DNA of 64,000 nt from Salmonirosea aquatica (lineage in GTDB: Bacteria > Bacteroidota > Bacteroidia > Cytophagales > Spirosomataceae). The notes beneath the pieces are model-generated. The model was not told the origin of the DNA. It was given only the letters and a program-made list of their open reading frames with translations, and searched no databases. The stretch covers positions 2,170,001 through 2,234,000 of the forward strand of contig NZ_WHLY01000002.1 of NCBI RefSeq assembly GCF_009296315.1, read 5' to 3'. Shown here piece by piece: positions 25,847-35,399 of the stretch (position 1 is the stretch's first letter; the number at the start of each line of letters is the position of its first letter). The position numbers and the translations under genes are program-made.

Positions 25847-26566
25847 CTACAAGGAAATCAATCCCAGGACAATAGCAATCACCGCCGCTCCGATCATCGG
25901 GCCGACGACCGGAATCCAGCCGTAGCTCCAGTCAGAGCCTCCTTTGCCCGGAATGGGTAGTAGGGCGTGCGCCAGGCGGGGGCCCAGATCGCGCGCCGGA
26001 TTGATGGCGTAACCCGTGGGACCACCCAATGACAGTCCGATGCTCCACACCAGCAACCCCACCAGGTAGGGCCCCAGGCCCACCTGGATGCCTTCTACTT
26101 TGCTGATGGCCGTTACGCCTACGATCAACACGATGGTACCCAGTATTTCGCTGATCAGGTTAGGTACCGTAGAACGAATGGCAGGATCCGTCGCAAAGCA
26201 GGCTAGTTTGGCGGCAGGGTCTTCGGTAGCCCTCCAATGTGGTAGGTATTGCAACCATACCAGCACGGCCCCGAGAAATGCTCCCAGCATCTGAGCGGGT
26301 ACATAGGTGGCAATTTTCGAAAAATCGTTCGTAAGGATGGCATCGGCCAGCGTAACGGCGGGGTTGATGTGCGCGTCGGCGCTACCGAAGGCATTGGCCG
26401 TAAAGATACCCATAGCTACGGCCAAGCCCCAACCCGTGGCAATTACAATCCAGCCGCTATTATGGCCTTTGGTTTTTTGTAGCACCACATTGGCCACTAC
26501 GCCGTCGCCCAGCAAGAGCAGAACGGTGGTACCGATTAATTCACCTAAGAAGGGAGAGGAAACCAT
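25847..26566 (-). CDS. glpF: Glycerol uptake facilitator-type aquaporin (MIP family)
   Basis: 239 residues with six membrane helices and two half-helix NPA boxes, HINPAVTL and YAINPARDLGPR. The Asp after the second NPAR and GGPTGYAINPARD are typical of aquaglyceroporins (GlpF) rather than water-only channels. It allows diffusion of glycerol and similar small polyols. No glycerol kinase or dehydrogenase gene is nearby. It converges with the M16 gene; a small ACGCTA/TAGCGT hairpin (25829-25844) lies between the two stops. Confidence 0.92.
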   Translation of the reverse strand: MVSSPFLGELIGTTVLLLLGDGVVANVVLQKTKGHNSGWIVIATGWGLAVAMGIFTANAFGSADAHINPAVTLADAILTNDFSKIATYVPAQMLGAFLGAVLVWLQYLPHWRATEDPAAKLACFATDPAIRSTVPNLISEILGTIVLIVGVTAISKVEGIQVGLGPYLVGLLVWSIGLSLGGPTGYAINPARDLGPRLAHALLPIPGKGGSDWSYGWIPVVGPMIGAAVIAIVLGLISL

Positions 26567-26696
26567 ACATTTTTGAGAAAAAAAATTGGGAAGAAGGTTT
26601 GGGGCGGCAAATACGGGAATTGTGTCAAAATATCCATAATAAATGCCAAAATAACATTTTAGGTCCTTTATCGGCCTCGTAAAGGGTTAATTCAGT

Positions 26697-26704
26697 TAAC
26701 TTTG
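26697..26704 (+). promoter_or_regulatory. Candidate -7 box of purB
   Basis: TAACTTTG matches TAnnTTTG 30 bp upstream of the purB start. The -33 element is not clear. Confidence 0.4.
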
Positions 26705-26734
26705 CGCCTCTAAAAAATAAATCTTCCTTACACT

Positions 26735-28081
26735 ATGAATTTGAACCAATTGACGGCCATTTCGCCCGTAGACGGCCGCTACCATAAACAGGTCACCGAG
26801 CTTTCGTCTTATTTCTCGGAGTATGCGCTCATTTATTACCGGATCATGGTAGAGGTGGAGTACTTTATTGCGCTCTGCGATCTGCCGCTTCCCCAGTTAA
26901 AAGAAATAGACAAGTCTTTTTACCCGAAACTCCGCGACATATACAAGAATTTCAGCGAAGCGGAGGCACTCCACATCAAGGAGATCGAAAAAGAAACCAA
27001 CCACGATGTAAAGGCCGTCGAATATTTCCTCAAAGAGAAATTCGAGACGCTGGGGCTGGAAAAGTACCTGGAATTTATTCACTTCGGCCTTACTTCTCAG
27101 GATATCAACAATACGGCCATTCCGTTGTCGCTCAAAGATGCTCTCGAACGGCAGGTGAAGCCCCTATTCCGGCAGGTACTTTTTGTGCTTAAGCGAATGA
27201 CCATTGAATGGCGCCATGTACCTATGCTGGCCTACACGCATGGGCAGCCCGCTTCTCCTACGCGGGTAGGAAAGGAGTTTCTGGTGTTTGTGGAGCGTTT
27301 GGAACGCCAGTTCGAATTGCTGGACCATGTTCCCTACTCGGCCAAATTTGGTGGAGCAACAGGCAATTTCAACGCTCACCACGTAGCCTATCCTGACATT
27401 AATTGGATGGAATTCGCCAATCACTTTGTGGATGGCCTGGGACTGAAACGTAGCCGCCATACTACCCAAATCGAACACTACGACAACCTGGCCGCTACCT
27501 TCGATGGCCTGAAACGCCTGAATACTATTCTGCTGGATTTGAACCGTGACCTCTGGACGTACATCTCCATGCACTTTTTCAAGCAGAAAATCAAAGCGGG
27601 AGAAATAGGCTCGTCGGCCATGCCCCATAAGGTCAATCCCATCGACTTTGAAAACTCAGAGGGAAATCTGGGGATTGCCAACGCCTTATTCGACCACTTT
27701 TCGTCCAAGCTACCCATTTCGCGCCTGCAACGCGACCTGACCGACTCCACCGTACTTCGTAATATCGGGGTACCCATTGCGCATCAGGTTATTGCCCTGC
27801 ACTCGCTGCTGAAAGGATTGGGAAAACTGGAACTGAACGAGCAGGTGATTCGCGCCGAACTGGAAGAAAACTGGGTCGTGGTATCCGAAGGCATTCAGAC
27901 TATCCTACGTCGCGAAGGGTACCCCAAACCCTATGAAGCGCTGAAAGAGCTTACCCGTACCAATCAACACGTAACGCACGAAACCCTCACCCGATTCATC
28001 GAAACACTCGACGTGTCGGAAGAGATACGCCAGGAGTTACGTACCATTACCCCCTTCAACTATCTGGGAGTGGTGGAGTAG
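26735..28081 (+). CDS. purB: Adenylosuccinate lyase PurB
   Basis: 448 residues, full length. AISPVDGRYHKQVTELSSYFSEYALI is the standard N-terminus, and the fumarase/aspartase superfamily signature GSSAMPHKVNPIDFEN is present. TSQDINNTA and YTHGQPASPTRVGKE add active-site residues. It cleaves SAICAR and adenylosuccinate, releasing fumarate, in de novo purine synthesis. It stands alone and converges with proC. Confidence 0.98.
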   Translation: MNLNQLTAISPVDGRYHKQVTELSSYFSEYALIYYRIMVEVEYFIALCDLPLPQLKEIDKSFYPKLRDIYKNFSEAEALHIKEIEKETNHDVKAVEYFLKEKFETLGLEKYLEFIHFGLTSQDINNTAIPLSLKDALERQVKPLFRQVLFVLKRMTIEWRHVPMLAYTHGQPASPTRVGKEFLVFVERLERQFELLDHVPYSAKFGGATGNFNAHHVAYPDINWMEFANHFVDGLGLKRSRHTTQIEHYDNLAATFDGLKRLNTILLDLNRDLWTYISMHFFKQKIKAGEIGSSAMPHKVNPIDFENSEGNLGIANALFDHFSSKLPISRLQRDLTDSTVLRNIGVPIAHQVIALHSLLKGLGKLELNEQVIRAELEENWVVVSEGIQTILRREGYPKPYEALKELTRTNQHVTHETLTRFIETLDVSEEIRQELRTITPFNYLGVVE

Positions 28082-28108
28082 AGGCAGGAGAAAAAACAGG
28101 TACCCTAC

Positions 28109-28912
28109 CTACCCTTGCGAAAGTTCTGTGGCGCGTTTTTGAGCGGCGTGGATACCCTGCGTGAGGGCATCGGCCAGTTTGCCCGCCTCGAAGCCCCGTA
28201 GAGCCGCCTCGGTGGTACCCCCCTTGGACGCTACCGCTTTGATCAGCTCATCCAGGGATCGGTCGGCGTTGTTGATCAGGTGGTACGACCCCAGCATGGT
28301 CTGCTTGACCAGTAAAGTAGCCACGGATTCTTCGAAACCCATTTGCTTGCCCGCTTCGATCATGGTTTTTACCAGATAGAAAAAATACGCCGGGCCGCTG
28401 CCACTCAGAGCCGTGACGGCATCCAGTTGGCTTTCATCTTCCAGAAAAACCGAACGCCCGGTGGCATTGATTAGGTTTTCGACCTTACGCAACTGGTTTC
28501 GGTCCACTTCCGGCGAGGCAGCATAGGCCGTAATGCCCATGCCCAGCATGGCGGGCGTATTGGGCATAGCCCGCACCACTGCCCGGTGGTTTAGGGTACC
28601 CTGAATGGTCTGGATGGCGATGCCGGCCATAATCGAAAAAACGATCTGTTCCGGCCGGATTACTTGTTGCAACGATTCGGCTACGAGCAGATAATCCTGC
28701 GGCTTAACGGAGAGAATCACCAGGTCGTAGTCTCCGATTTTGGGGTCAATGATACCCGTCAGAACCCCGGGCTGAAAACCCCGCAGGCTTTCCATGCGTT
28801 CCGGGCTTTTCTCCACCAGCAGGAAGTCTTCTTTTTTGACCAGATCAAATTTCAGAAAGGCGCGGGCAAAGGCCATGCCCATATTGCCGCAGCCTATAAT
28901 CGCAATTTTCAT
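28109..28912 (-). CDS. proC: Pyrroline-5-carboxylate reductase ProC
   Basis: 267 residues from the ATG that gives MKIAIIGCGNMGMAFARAF, the Rossmann NAD(P)-binding start; an upstream in-frame start would add 14 unconserved residues. Other signatures: MPNTPAMLGMGITAYA, and the C-terminal signature ALSGSGPAYFFYLVKTMIEAGKQMG with SKGGTTEAALRGFE. It reduces pyrroline-5-carboxylate to proline in the cytoplasm. Last step of proline synthesis; no other proline genes nearby. Confidence 0.97.
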   Translation of the reverse strand: MKIAIIGCGNMGMAFARAFLKFDLVKKEDFLLVEKSPERMESLRGFQPGVLTGIIDPKIGDYDLVILSVKPQDYLLVAESLQQVIRPEQIVFSIMAGIAIQTIQGTLNHRAVVRAMPNTPAMLGMGITAYAASPEVDRNQLRKVENLINATGRSVFLEDESQLDAVTALSGSGPAYFFYLVKTMIEAGKQMGFEESVATLLVKQTMLGSYHLINNADRSLDELIKAVASKGGTTEAALRGFEAGKLADALTQGIHAAQKRATELSQG

Positions 28913-28962
28913 AGTGAGAGGTTTACAGATCTCTGGTGATTTTTGGAGGCGCAAGATAACAA

Positions 28963-28989
28963 GAAAGCCCGACGCAGGGCCGGGCTTTC
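28963..28989 (-). terminator. Terminator after the TlpA-like gene
   Basis: Arms GAAAGCCCG and CGGGCTTTC, 9 perfect bp with a 9-base loop (more pairs possible inside), followed on the minus strand by a T-rich tail. It is 27 bp past the TlpA-like stop and upstream of proC. Confidence 0.75.
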
Positions 28990-29016
28990 AGTTTCTTTAT
29001 GACAAATCGGGGTAGG

Positions 29017-30156
29017 TTACTCTTCCCCGAGCAGCTCACTCAGTTTAGCTTCCAGCGACGGTCCCCGCAGGTTCTTGGCAATTACTTTGCCTTCCTTATC
29101 CAGCAGATAGGTAGCCGGAATGGCGTTGACGCCGTAGGTTTGGGCTACGGCCGAATTCCAGAATTTCAGGTCAGAGCCGTGGGTCCAGGTCAGGCCATCT
29201 TTTTTGATCGCTCCAAGCCACGCATTTTTGTCCTTGTCCAGCGAAACCCCGTAAATGGCAAAGCCTTTGTCTTTGTATTTATTATAAAGCTTCACCACGT
29301 TGGGGTTCTCCATGCGGCAGGGACCGCACCAGGAAGCCCAGAAGTCGATCAGGACGTACTTGCCCCGTAGCGACGACAGCGCTATATCCTGCCCCTCGGG
29401 GTTATTCAGGGTAAAATCCGGAGCCTCATCTCCAACCGATACGCCCTTGATACGCTTGATGTACCCTACGTAGGCCTGTACGATTTTGGGCGAAGGGTTT
29501 TCTTTTTCAAAGCGCTGGGCAACGGCTTCCATTTCGGCAAAGTCGCGCTGGGGATTCAGCAGATTATTGGCGGCAAAAATAGCAACCAGCGAGCTACCCA
29601 TTTCGGGTAGTAAAGCTTTGATTTTGGCTACGTGCTCGGTTTCGGCCTGCTGGAAGTTATTCTGGATCTCCTGCATTTTCTTCTCATCCTTCTTCTCGGT
29701 AGCCTTGGCGTACTCATCGTTCCATTTGTTTACGCGCGTTACCATGGACTGGTTGAGTTCCATGAGTTTGGCATAATAGTCCATGTTTTTGGAGCCCTTC
29801 ACCTCGTACTTGCCGGGTGTACCTTTCGAGTCCTGCTCAAAACCGTCGGCCGTTACCGTGAAGTTTTCCCCACCTTCTACCAGCAGTATGATTTTCTGAC
29901 GTCCGGCCAGGTCGAGCATGTAGAAATTACCACCTTCCTTCTCAGTACCTTTAATGGTGAAGGTACCATCAGCAGCCAGCGTGGTGGAATCCAGCGTGGT
30001 GGGTGGGTTGGTAGAGAACTGCAGGTAGACTTTTTCGCCCGCCGAGCCGTTTTTCACTTTACCCGTCACCGTAAATTCTTTGGGGGTAACGGCCTGTTGA
30101 GCAAATCCAGCCACATTGAGCAGCATGAAAAATGCAAGGTATTGTATCTTTTTCAT
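29017..30156 (-). CDS. TlpA-family thioredoxin-like protein with DUF4369-type N-terminus
   Basis: 379 residues with a signal peptide (1-19, ending GFAQQ). The N-terminal half (about 24-120: FTVTGKVKNGSAGEKVYLQ) is the DUF4369-type beta domain common in Bacteroidota. A helical linker follows, then a thioredoxin/AhpC-TSA domain from about residue 240 with catalytic WCGPC in LIDFWASWCGPCRMENPN and cis-Pro in AIPATYLLD. It should be a periplasmic thiol-disulfide reductase. The electron donor is not apparent. Its own terminator follows. Confidence 0.92.
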   Translation of the reverse strand: MKKIQYLAFFMLLNVAGFAQQAVTPKEFTVTGKVKNGSAGEKVYLQFSTNPPTTLDSTTLAADGTFTIKGTEKEGGNFYMLDLAGRQKIILLVEGGENFTVTADGFEQDSKGTPGKYEVKGSKNMDYYAKLMELNQSMVTRVNKWNDEYAKATEKKDEKKMQEIQNNFQQAETEHVAKIKALLPEMGSSLVAIFAANNLLNPQRDFAEMEAVAQRFEKENPSPKIVQAYVGYIKRIKGVSVGDEAPDFTLNNPEGQDIALSSLRGKYVLIDFWASWCGPCRMENPNVVKLYNKYKDKGFAIYGVSLDKDKNAWLGAIKKDGLTWTHGSDLKFWNSAVAQTYGVNAIPATYLLDKEGKVIAKNLRGPSLEAKLSELLGEE

Positions 30157-30193
30157 TGATTCAGAGTTGATTGTATAGTTTTAACAGACCATG

Positions 30194-31690
30194 TTAACGC
30201 AGTTTATCGGCTAAAAGTTGGTTGATCAGCTTGGGATCTCCGTTGCCTTTCGATTTTTTCATCACTTCGCCCACAAAAAGTCCCATAAGCCCTTTCTTTC
30301 CTTTTTGGTAAGCCAGTACCTTATCCGGCATGGCTTGGAGTACCTCTTCTACCAACGTTTCAAGTTCGTTCGTATTGCGGTTTTGCAGCCAGTTGTTTGC
30401 TTCGGCCAGCTCGCGGGGCGAGCGCTGAGGTTCCTGGATTAAGGCCGGGAAAGCTTTTTGGGTAGCCGTCGAATGGCTAATGACCTGCGTTTCCACTAGT
30501 TCGATCAATTCGGCCAGGGTCTTTGGGGCTATGGGAAAAGCCGCAATTTCCGTACCGCTTTCGTTCAGGTAAGAGCGTACCGGCCCCATCAGCCAGTTGG
30601 AAGCAGTTTTGTAATACGTAGTCAGGCCGCACAATGTATCAAAATAGCGGGCCATGTCACGCGTATCGGTCAGGACGGCGGCATCGTAGGCCGGAACGCC
30701 ATACTGTGCCGTGAATTTTTCCCGGAGTTCGCGCGGTAAGGCGGGCATGCGCTCACGTATTTCCTGAACTTTCTCTTCGGAAAGTTCCACCGGGCACAGG
30801 TCGGGATCGGGGAAATACCGGTAGTCATTCATGGTTTCCTTCACTCGCATGCCGTAGGTTTCGCCGGTTTCGGCGTCGAACATGCGCGTTTCCTGAAAGA
30901 GCGAATCACCGTTTTCCAGCGTCGCAACCTGCCGCCGCCGCTCGTATTCTACCGCCCGCATGATGTTACGGATGGAGTTCATGTTCTTAATCTCCACCTT
31001 GGTACCATACTCCTTCGCACCGACCTGTCGCACCGACACATTCACATCGCAGCGTAACGAGCCTTCCTCCATGTTACCGTCGCTGATGTCGAGGTACCTT
31101 ACCAAGCGACGGATCTCGGTGACGAATGCCCCCGTTTCTTCCGCCGAGCGCAGGTCAGGTTCGGATACCATTTCTACCAGGGGGGTACCCGCGCGGTTGT
31201 AATCGAGCTGGGTGTCGGTGGTGTTGCCATCATGCACCGATTTTCCCGCATCCTCTTCCAGATGTATGTGATGAAAGCGGATGGCGCGTTCTGTAGTTTC
31301 GTTACCGGTACCTTTGGTCGAAACTATCACGCTGCCGCCCACGCAAATCGGGGCTTTGTCCTGCGAAATCTGGTAGCCCTTAGGTAGGTCGGGGTAGAAG
31401 TAATTCTTACGGTCAAAGATCGTGCGCGGACTAATGGCACAGCCACAGGCCAATCCCAGCCGTACCGCATATTCCACCGCTTTTTTGTTCAGTTTGGGCA
31501 AGGTACCCGGCAACGCCAGCGTCAGCGGACTGATATGGGTATTGGGCTCACCGCCAAAACGGTTGGTGTCGGACGCAAAAAGCTTGGATTCGGTGAGGAG
31601 TTGACAGTGTACTTCCAGACCAATGACGGTTTCGTATTGATTCAGAAGTTCGTCAGGTACCCCGGCCGGGGAAAGTTTTGTGGAAATCAT
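30194..31690 (-). CDS. gatB: Asp-tRNA(Asn)/Glu-tRNA(Gln) amidotransferase subunit B
   Basis: 498 residues, normal length. ETVIGLEVHCQLLTESKLF at the N-terminus, and the PET112 signature LDYNRAGTPLVEMVSEPDLRS; the tail GLFVGEVMKKSKGNGDPKLINQLLADKL is the tRNA-binding YqeY-like domain. With GatA and GatC it converts misacylated Glu-tRNA(Gln) to Gln-tRNA(Gln). Neither gatA nor gatC is in this window, which is usual for Bacteroidota. Starts at the first ATG; likely monocistronic. Confidence 0.97.
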   Translation of the reverse strand: MISTKLSPAGVPDELLNQYETVIGLEVHCQLLTESKLFASDTNRFGGEPNTHISPLTLALPGTLPKLNKKAVEYAVRLGLACGCAISPRTIFDRKNYFYPDLPKGYQISQDKAPICVGGSVIVSTKGTGNETTERAIRFHHIHLEEDAGKSVHDGNTTDTQLDYNRAGTPLVEMVSEPDLRSAEETGAFVTEIRRLVRYLDISDGNMEEGSLRCDVNVSVRQVGAKEYGTKVEIKNMNSIRNIMRAVEYERRRQVATLENGDSLFQETRMFDAETGETYGMRVKETMNDYRYFPDPDLCPVELSEEKVQEIRERMPALPRELREKFTAQYGVPAYDAAVLTDTRDMARYFDTLCGLTTYYKTASNWLMGPVRSYLNESGTEIAAFPIAPKTLAELIELVETQVISHSTATQKAFPALIQEPQRSPRELAEANNWLQNRNTNELETLVEEVLQAMPDKVLAYQKGKKGLMGLFVGEVMKKSKGNGDPKLINQLLADKLR

Positions 31691-31753
31691 AAGATCGTGG
31701 TTCTAGGCACAAAGATAGGGAGATGAAGCGGAAAACCGGAATGAGAGTATCGC

Positions 31754-32854
31754 TTACTCCCGCGCCGCCGCGACTAGCACCGAGAACCAGGAGTTGAATT
31801 CATTTCTTCCATCGTTTTTCAGATTTCGAAGTACCTCTTGGTAGCTAGGGGCAAAGTAGGACGCCAGCTCGAACATCTCTCTTGAACGCTCCGGCTCGTA
31901 CAGGGTACCCGGCTGGTAATGGGCGATGCCCGCTGCTGCCCGTTGCCTGTCCAGTTCTACTTTGGTGTTCACCCATTCGGCATGTGTTTTCTCCCCCAGC
32001 GCGTAGGGCACTACATAGTCAACGGATTTGCGCAGGCTACCCCCGGCCGGGTTTTGGTAGTTGAAAGTCTGCAAGCCGTATTTGTTTTCGCTTAATTGAT
32101 CCATCGTAATCGCAAGTGTCATTAGCGGTTTCAGGCCCGACACATGATAGCTCAGGGCATCGCGCTGCCGCAGGTCGCGGCTGGTGCCATCGCCGTAGAG
32201 CGCTTTGTCGATGTACCCCTTTGACTGTTCTATAGCATAGACAACGTAGGGTTCCCGGTTCAGAATCAGCCCGATAGTACCTACCAGTTTTATCTGTTTG
32301 GTCTTCCAGTTGTTTTCGGGCATGTTCGGAAAAGATATTTCAGCTTCCGCGATCTGCGCCAGCCAGTATCCGACCTTTTTCTGCTCCGATTCTGAAAAGT
32401 AACTTTTCATTGTCTGATAGCAATGAATCAGGGGCTCCAGCTTGTTTTCATTGATAGGGTTGCCCGTAGGCTCATAGGTACCCGCCCAAGCCAGGATGTA
32501 GGTTTTGGCCTTTTGTGCGTACAGTTTGTCCTGCGGCCCGTAGTAGGCAAATAGCCAGGCCGCCAATTTGTCCATATCCCGCAGGCTTTTTTCGGTATCG
32601 ATCCGCCTGGTGTCTGTATCCAGCAACCCTTCGTAGTGGATTACCCGCAGCGGGCGAGGCGCGTCGTTCAGGTAGCCTTTGGCTTCTTCCTCGACTTTCA
32701 GCCATTGTGTCTTAGCGGAGGGGTTCGTTCTGATCAGTTCGGCCAGGTACCTTTGCTGGGATGGAGTCAGGAGAAGGGTTTCGGGTATGTCGGCCAGGGT
32801 AAAAAGTGGGGCTAGAAGAAAGGTGAAGCAGAATAGCCAGAGGTAGGTTCTCAT
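31754..32854 (-). CDS. Alginate-lyase-like exported protein (PF05426 type)
   Basis: 366 residues with a signal peptide (about 1-22). The all-helical body resembles the alginate lyase (alpha/alpha toroid) family: LAAWLFAYYGPQDKLYAQKAKTYILAWAGTYEPTGNPINENKL, MPENNWKTKQIKLVGTIG (the Asn-Asn-W region that lines the active site) and GDGTSRDLRQRDALSYHVSGLKPL with a likely catalytic Tyr/His. Such enzymes beta-eliminate uronate-containing polysaccharides in the periplasm. It stands apart from the susCD locus, and substrate cannot be fixed from sequence. Confidence 0.75.
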   Translation of the reverse strand: MRTYLWLFCFTFLLAPLFTLADIPETLLLTPSQQRYLAELIRTNPSAKTQWLKVEEEAKGYLNDAPRPLRVIHYEGLLDTDTRRIDTEKSLRDMDKLAAWLFAYYGPQDKLYAQKAKTYILAWAGTYEPTGNPINENKLEPLIHCYQTMKSYFSESEQKKVGYWLAQIAEAEISFPNMPENNWKTKQIKLVGTIGLILNREPYVVYAIEQSKGYIDKALYGDGTSRDLRQRDALSYHVSGLKPLMTLAITMDQLSENKYGLQTFNYQNPAGGSLRKSVDYVVPYALGEKTHAEWVNTKVELDRQRAAAGIAHYQPGTLYEPERSREMFELASYFAPSYQEVLRNLKNDGRNEFNSWFSVLVAAARE

Positions 32855-32930
32855 AGTTAAAAGGATTCAACCAAATCTTGTCAAGTTGTCAGGAAAAAAC
32901 TCTTTTTACTAAAAAGCAGCATCCATATCC

Positions 32931-33272
32931 ATGAGAACATTGACCGTCGGAGAGTTAAAGGCTCAGTTTTCACAAATCATCAAGGATGTAAAGGCCGGAG
33001 AGGAAATAGCCGTTGCCTTTGGTAAAAAAAGGGAGGTAATCGCCTACCTTGTCCCCAAACCCGAACGCAAGCTAGGTATTTTGCAAGGTAAAGGAAAAGC
33101 GATCTTCACGGATGACTTCAAAATGACCGAAGAAGAATTTCTCGGGTTAGGAGTTATTTTTGTTTGCATAGGATCACCCAATCCGCAGCTCTCACTATTG
33201 CATAACTACTTTGGCGCTCCATTGGGGTTTATTCTATTAGTCAATATTCCAAAAATTGACAGCAGTAGGTAA
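32931..33272 (+). CDS. Phd/YefM-type antitoxin, orphan, with abnormal C-terminal extension
   Basis: 113 residues. Residues 1-73 match short Phd/YefM antitoxins of Bacteroidota: RTLTVGELKAQFSQIIKDVKAGEEIAVAFGKK, then KLGILQGKGKAIFTDDFKMTEEEFL, the usual end. A normal protein would stop at about residue 75. Here the frame runs on for 40 residues (GVIFVCIGSPNPQL...) that look like spacer translation. The PIN toxin gene that normally follows is absent, so this is probably a decayed pair with loss of the toxin and the antitoxin's stop. Confidence 0.7.
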   Translation: MRTLTVGELKAQFSQIIKDVKAGEEIAVAFGKKREVIAYLVPKPERKLGILQGKGKAIFTDDFKMTEEEFLGLGVIFVCIGSPNPQLSLLHNYFGAPLGFILLVNIPKIDSSR

Positions 33273-33290
33273 GGAAAAGAGCATATTGGA

Positions 33291-33881
33291 TTACTGACGG
33301 CTTACGACCAGTCCCTCGCCAGTCTTAAATTGAATAATCCCATACGCCTTACTGTAGAAAAGGTGAACAATGCCTTTCCAGGCAGGAGCAGTATCAACAA
33401 TCTCTACTACCTTAGTATATGAGTGACCTTCAATAGTAATGGTGTCATGAAAAATGGCCTTACGATATTCCCCTGGCAGAAAGGCTCCCATTTTCTCACC
33501 CTCCAGTAAAAGTATTTGCATCCCATACGAAATATGATCACGATTGGGAGTAAAGTTAATTTGAATTACGGGTCCATTCGAAGAAGACGCCCGGTAGATA
33601 ATTTGCATATAAGGCAAAGGATCCCCAGTATTAAAATTAACCAGTAGGCCTTCATCGCACATGAAATCGGAGCGTTCGACTTCGAACGACCTTTTCACAT
33701 TGGCCAAAATGACATCCCCCCGATTAGTAAGAAATCTAACCACCTGTTTATCGGTGTAAGGTATCGCCTCTATTACTCTCGAATCGGCTGTATAATACTC
33801 CTTTCCCTCACACTCATCCTTTTTGCAGGACCAAAATGCAGAGAGTATTGCCAGCAACAGTAGTCCTTTGAGTTTTATCAT
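33291..33881 (-). CDS. Hypothetical lipoprotein
   Basis: 196 residues. Lipobox SAFWSC (Cys19) followed by KKDE, resembling the surface-export tag of Bacteroidota lipoproteins. The mature part is beta-rich without recognised motifs (YMQIIYRASSSNGPVIQINFTP). It ends 18 bp from the end of the orphan antitoxin on the other strand. Function unknown. Confidence 0.7.
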   Translation of the reverse strand: MIKLKGLLLLAILSAFWSCKKDECEGKEYYTADSRVIEAIPYTDKQVVRFLTNRGDVILANVKRSFEVERSDFMCDEGLLVNFNTGDPLPYMQIIYRASSSNGPVIQINFTPNRDHISYGMQILLLEGEKMGAFLPGEYRKAIFHDTITIEGHSYTKVVEIVDTAPAWKGIVHLFYSKAYGIIQFKTGEGLVVSRQ

Positions 33882-33990
33882 TTTGGGAGACCAACTAAGT
33901 AAAACTTAGGCCGATAAAAGCTATAAGCATAATTGTTAATTTTTGTCGCTTTGCGGCGACGTGGGCTGAGCCTAATTGCAATAGAACACC

Positions 33991-35388
33991 CTACATCTCC
34001 TTCAACTCCCCGACCATCTTCGTCAGCGTCGATTTGGCGTCGCCAAACAGCATGAGGCAGTTGGGGTACCCGAAGAGTTCGTTTTCAATTCCCGCGTAAC
34101 CTACTCCCATCGACCGCTTGCTGACGATCACCGTGCGGGCTTTGTCGGCATTCAGGATGGGCATGCCGTAGATCGGACTGGCGGGATTGGTACGGGCGGC
34201 GGGGTTTACTACGTCGTTGGCCCCTACCACCAGTACCACGTCGGTATTGCCGAAATCGTCGTTGATTTCTTCCATTTCGATCAATTTGTCGTAGGGTACG
34301 TTCGACTCGGCCAGCAGTACATTCATGTGGCCGGGCATCCGACCCGCAACGGGGTGAATGGCGAACCGAACGTTGATGCCTTTTTTCTCCAAGAGATCCA
34401 TCATTTCGCGCACCACGTGCTGGGCCTGCGCCACGGCCATGCCGTAACCGGGTACCACAATTACCGACGAAGCCGAATCGAAGATCATGGCCGCTTCTTC
34501 TACCCCTACCTCTTTGATCACCATATCGCTGGCGTTGCCCGCACCGGCGGCGCCACCACCCGAGGTAGCCCCAAAGCCCCCCAGCAACACGCTGACCAGC
34601 GACCGATTCATGGCTTTACACATAATCTGGGTCAGGATAATGCCCGAGGCACCTACCAGCGCGCCCGTTACGATCAGTACGGAGTTGTTGAGCACAAAAC
34701 CCGTAGTACAGGCGGCCATCCCCGAGTAAGAGTTCAGCAGCGAAATAACCACGGGCATGTCCGCCCCTCCGATGGGGATTACAACCAGAATCCCGAGTAC
34801 CAGCGAAATCACCCCCATCACGATCATGGCCGTCACGGAGCCGGTGCTGATGGCAACCAGTACCCCGCAAGCCACTGCTACCAGCAGTAACACTAGATTG
34901 AGCAGGTGCTGCCCTTTAAAAACGATGGCATTGCCACTCACTTTTCCGCTCAGTTTGCCGTAGGCGGTTAATGAACCCGTGAAAGTAACGGCGCCAATCA
35001 ATACTGATAGCAGAATGCTGATAATCGTAATCAAGTCCGTAGGCAGGTCGGGCTGCTCGACGGCGCGGGTCCAGTAGTCGGAAAATGCGACGAAAAGCGA
35101 AGCCGCCCCCCCGAACCCGTTGAAGATCGCTACCATTTCGGGCATTTGGGTCATTTCGACGCGCCGCGCCCACACCAGGCCAATGGCTCCGCCCACCAGG
35201 ATACAGCTGAACGTTTCGACGGGCGTGAGTAGCTGCGATTCCACCAGCGTAGCCAGTACGGCCAGCAACATGGCTACGGCCGACAGAATGTTTCCCTGCC
35301 GGGCCTCGGAGGTTTTATTGAGTTTTTTGATACCCACGATGAACAGAATCGTGGCAATGAGGTAGGTGATTTCTATATAGATGTACAT
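33991..35388 (-). CDS. pntB: NAD(P) transhydrogenase subunit beta PntB
   Basis: 465 residues from the ATG giving MYIYIEITYLIATILFIVGIKKL; an upstream in-frame start would add 19 unconserved residues. The N-terminal half holds about nine membrane helices, and the C-terminal soluble domain III binds NADP(H): VPGYGMAVAQAQHVV, IHPVAGRMPGHMNVLLAES, DVVLVVGANDVVNPAA, KRSMGVGYAGIENELF. With the two PntA parts it couples proton import to hydride transfer from NADH to NADP+. Last gene of the minus-strand pnt run. Confidence 0.97.
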   Translation of the reverse strand: MYIYIEITYLIATILFIVGIKKLNKTSEARQGNILSAVAMLLAVLATLVESQLLTPVETFSCILVGGAIGLVWARRVEMTQMPEMVAIFNGFGGAASLFVAFSDYWTRAVEQPDLPTDLITIISILLSVLIGAVTFTGSLTAYGKLSGKVSGNAIVFKGQHLLNLVLLLVAVACGVLVAISTGSVTAMIVMGVISLVLGILVVIPIGGADMPVVISLLNSYSGMAACTTGFVLNNSVLIVTGALVGASGIILTQIMCKAMNRSLVSVLLGGFGATSGGGAAGAGNASDMVIKEVGVEEAAMIFDSASSVIVVPGYGMAVAQAQHVVREMMDLLEKKGINVRFAIHPVAGRMPGHMNVLLAESNVPYDKLIEMEEINDDFGNTDVVLVVGANDVVNPAARTNPASPIYGMPILNADKARTVIVSKRSMGVGYAGIENELFGYPNCLMLFGDAKSTLTKMVGELKEM

Positions 35389-35399
35389 AAGGGAAGGTA

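Noticed and set aside
33945..33960. Hairpin GTCGC/GCGAC as a pntB terminator
   Set aside because: On the minus strand it is followed by an A-rich, not T-rich, stretch and the stem is only 5 bp.
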